Source: an uncultured Algibacter sp. (GTDB lineage Bacteria > Bacteroidota > Bacteroidia > Flavobacteriales > Flavobacteriaceae). From it: a DNA stretch of 64,000 bases. The translations under genes were made by a program, and so were the position numbers. Positions 26,978 through 35,634 of the stretch are shown here, piece by piece (position 1 is the stretch's first letter; each line of letters starts with the position of its first letter). Under the pieces are notes generated by a model, which ran no database searches, was not told the DNA's origin, and saw nothing but the letters and a program-made list of their open reading frames with translations. The stretch spans positions 1 to 64,000 of the forward strand of contig NZ_CANLZX010000013.1 of NCBI RefSeq assembly GCF_947495675.1, in the 5' to 3' direction.

Positions 26978-29665
26978 CTACTTGTTTTTAAATACTAATT
27001 CAATGATTGCTCCATTATAATCATTAGGGATTCTTTTCTTTATATGTGATGGAATTGTTAAATGAATATTTAGTTTTCCATATTTTATCATTAAAGTATC
27101 AATAATATATAATCCTAACCCAATACCTCCCTTTTTTCTAGAATGAAAAGGTTTAACAATCTCTTCTACACTATCAGTAAAACCTGGTCCATTATCGGCG
27201 AAAATTATATGAGTATCATTTTCTTCTTTGAAAACAGATATATATATACCTTTACTATCAGAGTAAATTGCATCTAACCAATAAATACTATTATCAATAA
27301 GATTCATCATCATTGTTATGAAATACCTATTATCACATAATAAATTGGTTACTTCTTTTTCTATATCAATAGTGCAGCGAATCTTTCTTAATTCAAGTTT
27401 AAGTTCATAATTAGCAATTGCTTGCTTTATTGATTTCTCAATGTTAATTTCACTATCACCACCTTTTTTAAGCATGGAAAGTATACCTGCAACATATCCT
27501 TTAAGTTCTGTAACTTGATTTGTTATAGTCTTTTTATTAAATGGTGAAGATTTGACAGTCTCTTCCATTCTAGGTACTAATTTATCTATTTCATGAAGTG
27601 CAACAGAGGCTGTCAGTCCAACACCAGCAGGAAGTAATAATGTGTCTTGTTTTTCTTTAAATTCTTTTTCAATCTTATCAGCTTCAGCTAATAATTTACT
27701 TTTTTTAGTTTCATTATCTAAATCAGTAGATTTTATCAAAGCTTTAAAAGAAGCAACGCTATCTTCAAATGAACCAGAGTTACTTTTCTTGTTGTATTTT
27801 AACCAAATTTCTCTATCCTTTAATCTCTCTTCTCTAAATTGTAATAAAATCCATTCAATTAAAACAACAAATTGATCATAATCAAAACTATCAACAAATC
27901 CTTCTCTATTTGTTTTTTCAATTAATGAAGTAGATTGTTCAGAATTAAGGTATACATAACCAATATTTTGATTGTTAGAGAACCACTTCTTCTCATTTAC
28001 TCTTTTTAAATCAAGTCCTAACCAATCATTACCTGGTTCACCATAGTTATAAACTCTTAAATCATCTTTAAAAACTTTAATACCAGAATGATCTTTTAAT
28101 ATTGTTTTAACTAATCCAGGATTAGAAGAAGTATCTTTCAATGATACAGAATCCAAATCATAAGAATAGAATTCAATCATTAAACCTCCAAAAGGGATTT
28201 CTCCTTTGTCGTATTTTTCAAGTTCAGAATTAATTAAATCTTCTTCTAATTCTTTCTTTTCAAAATATTCTCTCATTGAAGGTCTAATTAAACCTTTAAC
28301 TGATTTATTATAACTAGAGCTATCAATAATTTTTCTTTGTCCTATATCTGAGTTATTATGTAAGTTAAAATTATATTCAAAAGTCAAATTGTAGTCTTTA
28401 TCAAGAAGAGCAACCATTTTATATGGAGCTTCATTCAAAACATCAGTTGTAGAAGGAAAATCTGAGAGCCAATTATTACCAAATTCCAAATTAATTTTAA
28501 ATAATTTAGAATCATTTTTAGGAGACAACATTGCAAGTGTACTTCTCTTTAGAGATCTTGACATTCCTTTATTCCAAGTTTCTTTTAGCCCACTTAGATG
28601 AATATAAGTTCCACTCTTTTCTTTAAATCTAAATTCTTTCGGGTCTTTTTTCACTTTCCATTTGACAGGGATATCTTTTAAATGTTTAGATTGTGTGAAT
28701 TTAGACCAGTTAATGTATAACTGAATTTCATAATCAGCTAATTCATCTTTAATTATTTTTTTAGTTTCTTCATCAATTTCAATTATCCTTGGCCTCGAAA
28801 TTAGCAGAATTTTTGTACTTAGTTTATGAACCGCAAATCGACCAATACCTTTTTCACCCATTGGGACTCTATTAAAAATAGGAGACCTAATAATTTCTCT
28901 AAGCCCTGTCTCACTATTAATTGGTTTTCTGAAATCAGAACCAGGTTCTAGCCATACATTTTCAACAACATCTTCTGTTAAACCAGTTCCACTATCTTCA
29001 ACTATAATAGCTCCTTTCTCAATACTATCAATATCTCTGAAATAAACATTTACTTCTTTCGCATCTGCATCATAAGAATTTTTAATTAACTCATATATTG
29101 CCATTACTGGGCTTTTTATAAGTTCTTCACCTAATAGAGTTAATATATGAGCTTTTGGTTTAAAATGTTTTTCTTTTACATTATCGTTATCGCCAAAATC
29201 AATTTCTGTTTGTTGCTCAGCTTCAAAAACTGATTTTGAAATTGTAAATCCTTTGATTATATCATCTTTATGTAATTCCAAACTTCCCAAAAAGTCCTTT
29301 GAATCGTCTTCATTAATTAAATATCCTTTGTAATTTAATTCATCTACTTTAATTAAAACAAAAAGACTATTAACAGTCAATTTTTTATTTAGTCTCGTTA
29401 TTCTATATTCATTCCTAGTACCTTTACCATAATATATAACTCGGCTTTCAGATACTAATCCATCATACCAATTGATATTAATAAACTTTTCCTTATTTTC
29501 TCCTTTAACTCCTGGCTTATTGAAAAATATAGAAATTGAGTTTTTAGGAATATAAATACCTCCTTGATGTCCTCCAGTTTCACCAGCATCATTAGCCGAA
29601 ACAATTTTTATAAATGTTTCATTAGAACTATTTATTAATTCTATTATATCAGAAGTGTTTGCCAT
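26978..29665 (-). CDS. EcoRII-type DNA-binding domain fused to Hsp90/MutL-like GHKL ATPase and histidine-kinase module
   Basis: 895 residues in three parts. Residues ~15-150 match the EcoRII N-terminal (B3-like) DNA-binding domain: SANDAGETGGHQGGIYIP, then RVIYYGKGTRNEYRITR. Residues ~165-300 are an Hsp90/MutL-like ATPase: ELIKNSYDADA (N196), VEDSGTGLT (D223), MGEKGIGRFA (~269-278). Residues ~675-895 are a kinase module: an H-box with H691-E692 (ASVALHEIDKL), NLIDNS (788-793), ADNGPGF (823-829) and GGIGLGL (846-852). No PD-(D/E)xK nuclease is seen. It is coupled to the methyltransferase upstream by a 1-bp overlap. I infer a sensor that reads unmethylated target DNA. Confidence 0.8.
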   Translation of the reverse strand: MANTSDIIELINSSNETFIKIVSANDAGETGGHQGGIYIPKNSISIFFNKPGVKGENKEKFININWYDGLVSESRVIYYGKGTRNEYRITRLNKKLTVNSLFVLIKVDELNYKGYLINEDDSKDFLGSLELHKDDIIKGFTISKSVFEAEQQTEIDFGDNDNVKEKHFKPKAHILTLLGEELIKSPVMAIYELIKNSYDADAKEVNVYFRDIDSIEKGAIIVEDSGTGLTEDVVENVWLEPGSDFRKPINSETGLREIIRSPIFNRVPMGEKGIGRFAVHKLSTKILLISRPRIIEIDEETKKIIKDELADYEIQLYINWSKFTQSKHLKDIPVKWKVKKDPKEFRFKEKSGTYIHLSGLKETWNKGMSRSLKRSTLAMLSPKNDSKLFKINLEFGNNWLSDFPSTTDVLNEAPYKMVALLDKDYNLTFEYNFNLHNNSDIGQRKIIDSSSYNKSVKGLIRPSMREYFEKKELEEDLINSELEKYDKGEIPFGGLMIEFYSYDLDSVSLKDTSSNPGLVKTILKDHSGIKVFKDDLRVYNYGEPGNDWLGLDLKRVNEKKWFSNNQNIGYVYLNSEQSTSLIEKTNREGFVDSFDYDQFVVLIEWILLQFREERLKDREIWLKYNKKSNSGSFEDSVASFKALIKSTDLDNETKKSKLLAEADKIEKEFKEKQDTLLLPAGVGLTASVALHEIDKLVPRMEETVKSSPFNKKTITNQVTELKGYVAGILSMLKKGGDSEINIEKSIKQAIANYELKLELRKIRCTIDIEKEVTNLLCDNRYFITMMMNLIDNSIYWLDAIYSDSKGIYISVFKEENDTHIIFADNGPGFTDSVEEIVKPFHSRKKGGIGLGLYIIDTLMIKYGKLNIHLTIPSHIKKRIPNDYNGAIIELVFKNK

Positions 29666-30717
29666 TAAATCTCGTTTAAAATAACATTATTTTGCTCTAA
29701 TAATTGATTTTCTTCAATAAAGTTAGTCATGTTTTCAGCTATAGCAGTTAATACAGGAACAGCTACTGAATTACCAAACTGCTTATAAATTTGACCATCT
29801 GAAACAGGTTGTTCCACTTCTCCATTAAAAAATCTGTAACATTCTTCAGGAAAACCTTGAAGCATACATGCTTCTAAAGGCGTAATTCTTCTTGGAATAT
29901 CACCATCTTGTTCTAATAAAATTTCAGCTCCATCTTTGTAATATCTCGCAGACATTGTTCTAGTAACATTATTTGCGAAAGGTCTTCGAATCATATTAAA
30001 ACCAAAACCATTACCACGATTTTGATGTCTTTCTCTATGTCTTTGAAGTGCATTCCATGTTCCTAAACCTAAAGTATATTTATCTCCATAAAGTTCATTT
30101 ATCTCATTTTCAGGAGTAATAATATCGCCTAATTCATAAATTCTTTGCTGTGGATTTTCTGGAAATAACGCTTCAATCTGTTCTTCTGAAATATTCAAAT
30201 CATTCCTAAAGCCAATGATATAAATTCTTTCTCTGTGTTGTGGAACCCAATATGAAGCATCTATAATTTTAGATTTAAAAGTATATCCAATTTGAGTTAA
30301 AGATTCACATATTGTGGTAAATGTTCTTCCTTTATCATGACTTTTAAGATTTTTTACATTCTCCAAAAGAAATGTTTCAGGTTGCTTAATTCTTAATATC
30401 TCTCTTACTTTAAAGAACTCAGTTCCTTGTGTTGGGTCATCAAAACCATGCAATCTTCCTTGACTATTTTTCTTAGAAACACCAGCTAAAGAAAATGGCT
30501 GACAAGGAAATCCTGCAGTCAATAAATGATGATCTGGTATCTCATTCTCAATATCTTGAATTTCATGAATATCACCAAATGGTAATTCTCCATGAAAAGC
30601 ATTATAAGTAATTTGAGAATATTTGTTCCATTCTGATGAGAAAACACAGTTGTTTCCGTGAGTTTCAAAAGCAAATCTTATTCCTCCAATTCCTGCGTAT
30701 AAATCTATAAATTCCAT
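29665..30717 (-). CDS. Dcm/M.EcoRII-like DNA (cytosine-5) methyltransferase
   Basis: 350 residues with all C5-methyltransferase motifs: DLYAGIGGIRFAF (I), GFPCQPFSLAGVSKKNS with catalytic C72 (IV), ENVKNLKSHDKG (VI), PQHRERIYIIG (VIII) and KQFGNSVAVPV (X). The target-recognition stretch HQNRGNGFGFNMI and TRTMSARYYKDGAEIL closely resembles E. coli Dcm and M.EcoRII, so CCWGG is the predicted target. It is first in the operon and couples to the EcoRII-domain GHKL protein. No endonuclease gene is adjacent. Confidence 0.93.
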   Translation of the reverse strand: MEFIDLYAGIGGIRFAFETHGNNCVFSSEWNKYSQITYNAFHGELPFGDIHEIQDIENEIPDHHLLTAGFPCQPFSLAGVSKKNSQGRLHGFDDPTQGTEFFKVREILRIKQPETFLLENVKNLKSHDKGRTFTTICESLTQIGYTFKSKIIDASYWVPQHRERIYIIGFRNDLNISEEQIEALFPENPQQRIYELGDIITPENEINELYGDKYTLGLGTWNALQRHRERHQNRGNGFGFNMIRRPFANNVTRTMSARYYKDGAEILLEQDGDIPRRITPLEACMLQGFPEECYRFFNGEVEQPVSDGQIYKQFGNSVAVPVLTAIAENMTNFIEENQLLEQNNVILNEI

Positions 30718-30804
30718 ATACTACGAATTTAATAAAATTAGACAATGAAAAAAGAAATTCTATATATAGTTTTTAAACATTTATGAAAAGAATCCATTCC
30801 ACAC

Positions 30805-31049
30805 ACATTCCACTTCTCTCCTATCGTCGTTTCGTGAAAAGACTGTTTAATCACAAGGTTAATATTGTTTTAGAGGAGTTCTTGAATCTCGCGAACTCGA
30901 TTTCATTAACATTGTAGAGAAAAATTATAGAAGAAAAAAATAAAGAAAAAGTAGAATTAGCTACTTCGCTTTTACCAAAGCAAAGTGCACATAACGCAGG
31001 CCATTATAATTCAGAAAAAGAATTATAATCAGACATTATATAAAATGGC
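30805..31049 (+). repeat. dispersed repeat, copy A
   Basis: It fills much of the 550-bp gap upstream of the methyltransferase gene. It shares ACTTCTCTCCTAT (30812-30824) with copy C. Over 30874-31049 it aligns with copy B, including GAATCTCG, CTCGATTTCATTAACATTGTA, CATAACGCAG and TTATATAAAATGGC. A perfect 10-bp hairpin ATTATAATTC/GAATTATAAT lies at 31003-31029, and GCCATT/AATGGC pair outside it. No gene was seen here. The rest of the gap (31050-31267) shows nothing recognisable. Confidence 0.7.
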
Positions 31050-31267
31050 TTTGTAACATTAAAAACTTTAATTTTATTGTATTGTTATGAAAAAAATGGA
31101 TAATAAATTATTTTCATAATCTATACTTTGATTCTATTCACGCTCAATTACATTACAAATTTCTGTAGCCAAATAAAAATAATTGAGATCTATTAGTTTT
31201 CAATTTGGAATATAGTATACTTTTAATTTTTGATTATCCGGTGGATGGATTTTAGTAAAAAGATAAA

Positions 31268-32428
31268 TTATTTATTAACTAATTCGAATTGTTTTTCTAA
31301 AGGCACACCAAAATTACTTTCTAATCCTTCTTTAATCTTCTTGTAAAATTTAGTATCAGGTGGAAGACTTAAACTTTTCCAAAAATTCTCATTATAGGGT
31401 AAGTCAATTAGACCCATATCGGTATCTTCTCCAAAAGGAAAAACTTTTATCTTTTTCTTATTTGTTTCAATATTATAAACAAAACCCTCTGTTTTATAAT
31501 GCGTATTAGCAACTTCTGTGTTTTTATATTCTTTAGGGATTAAATCTGGCTTAAGTCTCCACTCATCTTTAAAATAACTTAAAACTAATCGTTTACTATC
31601 GTATGGCTTATAGATAAAAAGGGCATTACCTCTTTCTATTCTGTAAACTTTATAAGTATCTACACCTATAAATAATTTTATCTTAACCCAATCTAATTTT
31701 CCTTGTAAAATCAGAACATCTTCGCCCTCATAGTTTGATTCTCCTACTTTTTTCCAAGTAAACTTTTTTAAGTTTCTTTTATGCATAGACTGATGAGGCC
31801 TAAATGGATTTAAATTATAGACGGTTTGGAAGTCATGTTTCCATTGCTTTCTTTTCCAAATTCTATAATCTGCTGATTTTCTGGACTCAACAACTTGGAA
31901 TATATTTGGACCATAAGCTGGCCCCTTATCCCTTACCTTTATAAAGTTTTCAACAAAAAATTTGGAAACATTGCCTTCTGTAGTAGCTCGTCGGAATAAA
32001 ACGTCCATTTGATAAGGACTACTTATTGTGTTTTCTTTTAATTTTTTAACTGCATTATTTACATAATCAATTGGATTTAGTAAAACAATTTCATTAAGCT
32101 GAGTAGTTGATTCGGTAAGTATTATTTCTTTTTTTTCAAGTTTCAAATAATCTTCTACCTTAATTTTATAAGAATCGTAACCTAAACTAGAAACTGAAAG
32201 TGAGTCTTGTAATTCATTGTCTGTAATAAAAAAGGAGAATTCTCCGTCTTCTGTACTTGCTGTTCCGAGGTACTTTTTTACAATTCCTACAGCTACAAAA
32301 GGTACTGGGTACTTAGTTTCATCTATAATGATTCCTTTTAATTCAATCTTTTTATCTTGCCCATAAATAAGGCTACAGAAAAGAATTATAATTAATTGAA
32401 CAGTCGATTTTCTTAAATTGTTTTTCAA
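31268..32428 (-). CDS. secreted protein with carboxypeptidase-like regulatory domain
   Basis: 386 residues with a signal peptide ending around IYGQ. Residues ~28-110 form a CarboxypepD-regulatory-like beta-sandwich (ELKGIIIDETKYPVPFVAVGI, GTASTEDGEFSF, LGYDSYKI), as found at the N-terminus of TonB receptors. The remainder (DYVNNAVKKLKEN, beta-rich C-terminal part) resembles flavobacterial periplasmic or outer-membrane-associated proteins of unknown function. It belongs to the accessory region and lies downstream of a truncated glycosidase. Confidence 0.7.
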   Translation of the reverse strand: MKNNLRKSTVQLIIILFCSLIYGQDKKIELKGIIIDETKYPVPFVAVGIVKKYLGTASTEDGEFSFFITDNELQDSLSVSSLGYDSYKIKVEDYLKLEKKEIILTESTTQLNEIVLLNPIDYVNNAVKKLKENTISSPYQMDVLFRRATTEGNVSKFFVENFIKVRDKGPAYGPNIFQVVESRKSADYRIWKRKQWKHDFQTVYNLNPFRPHQSMHKRNLKKFTWKKVGESNYEGEDVLILQGKLDWVKIKLFIGVDTYKVYRIERGNALFIYKPYDSKRLVLSYFKDEWRLKPDLIPKEYKNTEVANTHYKTEGFVYNIETNKKKIKVFPFGEDTDMGLIDLPYNENFWKSLSLPPDTKFYKKIKEGLESNFGVPLEKQFELVNK

Positions 32429-32561
32429 AATATATTAATTAACATGTTTTACTTAAAATGTAAAGAAGAAAAAAATTGATTTAATCCATGTAGTTTATTG
32501 TAAATAAATTGTATTTATAGGTAAATAATTTACTTGTTTTATCAATTCCAAGAGCCTTTAG

Positions 32562-33293
32562 TTATTCTACACTAATATAATGTACTTCCCATTTACCTGA
32601 AGTTACTCCTAAAGCTGGCTCAATCCGAAGTCTTTTTAAGGATTCATCCACTTTTCCAAAATCAGAGATTTTAAATTTCAACACTTGCATCTCTATAGTA
32701 TTTGGTTTAATATCAAATTCTATTTTTAATTCCTTATCCCAATCTATTTCTGGGTGTTTCCAGAAGCGATTACCTAAAGTATGAGAAGCTATACCAATTC
32801 TACCCTTGGTAGCACTACTCAAGTTTTTAATTTTCACAATGACACTATCTGCTTGATTCAAGTTTGCACTTGTCCATACAGCGCCTTCAATAATAGCGTC
32901 TCCATTAATATCCCCTTTTATACATCCAGATTTGTCCCATTTCAAAGTAGTCCCTTGTTTAGAACGCCACCCCATGGTTGAATGCATAAAATCCCATTGT
33001 CTACCTTTTATAGGATACTCCTTATCATCTTTAGGAATCCTTATTGTTCCATCTTCATTAAAATAAAGAGACTTTAAAGAAACACCTCTATAAAATAAAC
33101 TAATTTCTTTATTTACCATAAAGGCATACCACTGTCCCTTCCATTGAAACACATCATTATGGCCTCCTTTTAAAAATGCCCCCTGATACTCATAAGGCCC
33201 ATATAAATTTTTTGACATTGCATACTTCGGCCCCCAAACTAAATATTTGATAAAAAAGAGTTCGTGAATCTCGTACCTCGATTTCATTAACAT
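32562..33293 (-). pseudogene. 5'-truncated glycoside hydrolase (GH43-like) fused to repeat sequence
   Basis: The readable part YLVWGPKYAMSKNLYGPYEYQG, GGHNDVFQWKGQWYAF, TLGNRFWKHPEIDW and LRIEPALGVTSGKWEVHYI looks like the middle and C-terminal part of a family-43-type glycosidase. The N-terminal propeller blades are missing. The first ~13 residues (MLMKSRYEIHELF) are encoded by repeat copy B, so the open frame starts inside the repeat. I read this as a gene remnant cut at the repeat junction near 33,255, probably non-functional. Confidence 0.65.
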
Positions 33294-33429
33294 TGTAAAA
33301 GAAACTTTTTAGAATAAATTTTTTCAAGAAAATATAGTAACAACTTTAGCTTTTACGAAAGCTCAAGTTACATAACGCAGAACATTTTAATACTTAATTA
33401 TTCTATAATACGACGTTATATAAAATAGC
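33256..33429 (+). repeat. dispersed repeat, copy B
   Basis: About 174 bp that align over their length with 30874-31049. Conserved blocks are TGAATCTCG, CTCGATTTCATTAACATTGTA, a CTTTTACGAAAGCTC hairpin, TACATAACGCAG and CGACGTTATATAAAATAGC. ATAACG and CGTTAT at 33371-33419 are inverted arms. Its left end abuts the truncated glycosidase. Confidence 0.7.
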
Positions 33430-33457
33430 AATACCTGATTAAGTAATTTTATATAAT

Positions 33458-34192
33458 CTAGTCCTTATTTAGAATTTTTGAATATATAACAGGCATTTGT
33501 CCTTTCCATGTCGTCCATAGGGTGTTATCGTTTATTAAGCTAGCCATAAAGTGGGCAACATTGATGCGGCTAACTTTACCAGCATTAAAAATAGCGCTTC
33601 GTGTTGGTGATGGATGAATTTCATAATCGGAAACGTTTTCTTCATTAATTAAGCCATCTGGTCTTACAGCAACCCATTCAATAACTTGGTGGTTTTTACC
33701 AATTTGTGTACGTAAATAATCGGCTGCTTTTTCGTTATCCACATGCGGTGGTAATAGTAAACGCAGTAACCCAATAACACATTTTTGAGCAAATGAAATA
33801 GGCTCGTTTAAATCGCGGTTACGATTTCCGGTGGTGTTCATTAACACAAATTTGGTTGGATTTTGAGGGTTATTTGATTGTATAGCAAGACATAATCGTT
33901 GCACAGCTTCTGTAACCAATTTTCTTGGTTGGCCGTAAATGCCTTTCCAAGTCATATTATGTCCAAGACAGGAAGCAACGGCATTGCAATTACTTACAAT
34001 TTTACTTAGTTGGGCATCACTTAATTCTAAAAGACTTGCAGAGATAATTTGAAGATTAGCATGAGTTTTCCATGCTTCGGGTAACTTTTGTGGGGATCTT
34101 ACAATGACTTTTACTTTGTGGTTTTGATTTAAAAGTTGCTCTACTAATTGACTACCTGTGGCACCACTTGCGCCTACTACTAAAATATTCAT
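33458..34192 (-). CDS. NAD(P)-binding protein, NmrA/atypical SDR type
   Basis: 244 residues. The Rossmann motif VVGASGATGSQLVEQLL at the N-terminus has the GASGxTG form of atypical SDR/NmrA proteins, followed by VKVIVRSPQKL and NTTGNRNRDL. The classical YxxxK dyad is not evident. It could be a reductase or a redox-sensing NAD(P) binder. It follows the frameshifted serine hydrolase on the same strand. Confidence 0.8.
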   Translation of the reverse strand: MNILVVGASGATGSQLVEQLLNQNHKVKVIVRSPQKLPEAWKTHANLQIISASLLELSDAQLSKIVSNCNAVASCLGHNMTWKGIYGQPRKLVTEAVQRLCLAIQSNNPQNPTKFVLMNTTGNRNRDLNEPISFAQKCVIGLLRLLLPPHVDNEKAADYLRTQIGKNHQVIEWVAVRPDGLINEENVSDYEIHPSPTRSAIFNAGKVSRINVAHFMASLINDNTLWTTWKGQMPVIYSKILNKD

Positions 34193-34255
34193 ACTGATTG
34201 TTTGATTAATTGATTGATGTGTATTTAAGACGACCTATTAGTACAATTGTTTCAC

Positions 34256-35310
34256 TTATAGCACTTTTTCTTTACGCAGTATTTTAACAACGCGTGCATG
34301 TGTTATTTGTAACAAGTTCCATTGGTAGCCTTCAAAATCGGTGGTGTTCATAAATTGAATAACTACGGCATCAATATCCTTATGATACTCTGCCATACAT
34401 TGATAACCCGGAACCAACCCGCCATGATTAAATTCGTAAATAGACGCATAGATTTCCATTTCTTTTTCATTAAGTAATGTGCCATCATTTAAGGCTCTTA
34501 GAAAGATGCCTACATCTTGTGCGGTAGCTATCATGCCTTGATTCTCGTTTTTAAAATCATCGTCATAGCCAACATAATAACCACTCATAATATCGTTTAG
34601 GTTTTTTACCTCATCAAGAGAACCAAACGTGTTTTTAAACCAAGTGGTGTTAAAATCTCGGTTTTAAAATAGTCTTGACGAGGACCTCCAGTTACTTGCT
34701 CAATAATTCTAGAAAGCAATAAATAATTGGTGTTTGAATAGCCATAATCTTTATTGGGCTTAAAATTGGCTGGTAAATCGAGTGCATAGTTTAGTACGTC
34801 TATATTGGTGTTTGGCTGGTTTGCCCAAAACTCTGCACTATCTGTAAAATTGGGAATACCGCTTCTGTGCTGCACCATCATGCGTAAGGTGATCTCATTT
34901 GCATTTTCAATTCTTCCTACAAGTTCTGGAAAGTAATCGGCTACTGTTTTATCTAATGACAAACGATTGGCATTTGCTAACTTAGTAATGGAAACGGCGA
35001 CATATAGCTTGCTTATACTGGCTATTTTGAATAAGGCATCAGGTTTGGCTGGTATTTTCTTTTCTTTGTTATGATAACCTGCTGTATAAAATGCTGGTGG
35101 TTTTCCGGCCTCGTCTACATATACAATAACACCATCAAAACCATAACCCAAGGTTTGGTCTACTTGTTCTTGTACGGTTTCTGGTAATGGTAGTATCCAT
35201 GCTTTTACTAATATCCAAGGTACAAACCACAAGGAAATTAAAGTTCCAAGAAGTAATACTACCCTAAAAATTTGTTTTCCTTTGCTAGTCTTTGTTGTAT
35301 TTTTATTCAT
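34256..35310 (-). pseudogene. serine hydrolase (beta-lactamase/class C family), interrupted by a frameshift
   Basis: The first part (35310 to 34606) has a membrane anchor at ~14-38, the SxxK motif FKIASISKLYVAV and YSNTNYLLLSRII. It stops in MR. The second part (through 34256) continues in another frame with SGYYVGYDDDF, NQGMIATAQDVGIFLRAL and HGGLVPGYQ. Inserting one A in the A-run at 34632-34636 restores GLKNTFGSLDEVKNLNDIMSG and a ~350-residue protein. It may be a mutation, a homopolymer error or, less likely, -1 frameshifting. Confidence 0.8.
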
Positions 35311-35464
35311 GACATTAATAAGATAATACTTTCTGTTATTATTATTTTATTGGTACAAATATATTTTTGATGCGTATAAAAATATAATGTAAATAACTGA
35401 ACTGTAATATATAATGGATGAATTGATTTTACTTGATTAGTTAGTTCATAAATATAAAAGCCAT

Positions 35465-35600
35465 TTTATACACGATACTACTTCTCTCCTATTCTTGTTG
35501 CGTATAAAGGGTTTACTATTAGTAATTTATAATAAAATGATAAGATAACGTAATACTTGAAAGTTCGCTTATACCTATAGCGTAAGTTGCATACCTAAAG
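35465..35600 (+). repeat. dispersed repeat, degenerate copy C
   Basis: It lies in the 324-bp gap upstream of the serine hydrolase gene. ACTTCTCTCCTAT (35480-35492) followed by a GTTGCGT-like stretch matches copy A. TTCGCTTATACC...GCGTAAGTTGCATAC (35564-35594) matches the CGCTTTTACC...AGTGCACATAAC part of A and the AGCTTTTACG...AAGTTACATAAC part of B. The rest of the gap shows nothing else recognisable. Confidence 0.55.
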
Positions 35601-35634
35601 TAAATAATAACTTATTTATGTTTTAGATGCTTGC

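Noticed and set aside
25241..30717. Ordinary type II restriction-modification system
   Set aside because: A methyltransferase is present, but no PD-(D/E)xK, HNH, GIY-YIG or PLD endonuclease motif is found in the neighbouring genes; the EcoRII-like part is only the DNA-binding domain.
30718..31267. A hidden gene in the 550-bp gap upstream of the methyltransferase
   Set aside because: All frames are short and the DNA is accounted for largely by repeat copy A.
30805..35600. Dispersed repeats considered as classical integron attC sites
   Set aside because: Canonical attC core sites (RYYYAAC/GTTRRRY) are not matched, no integrase is in the window, and gene groups here are long operons. A related recombination role remains possible.
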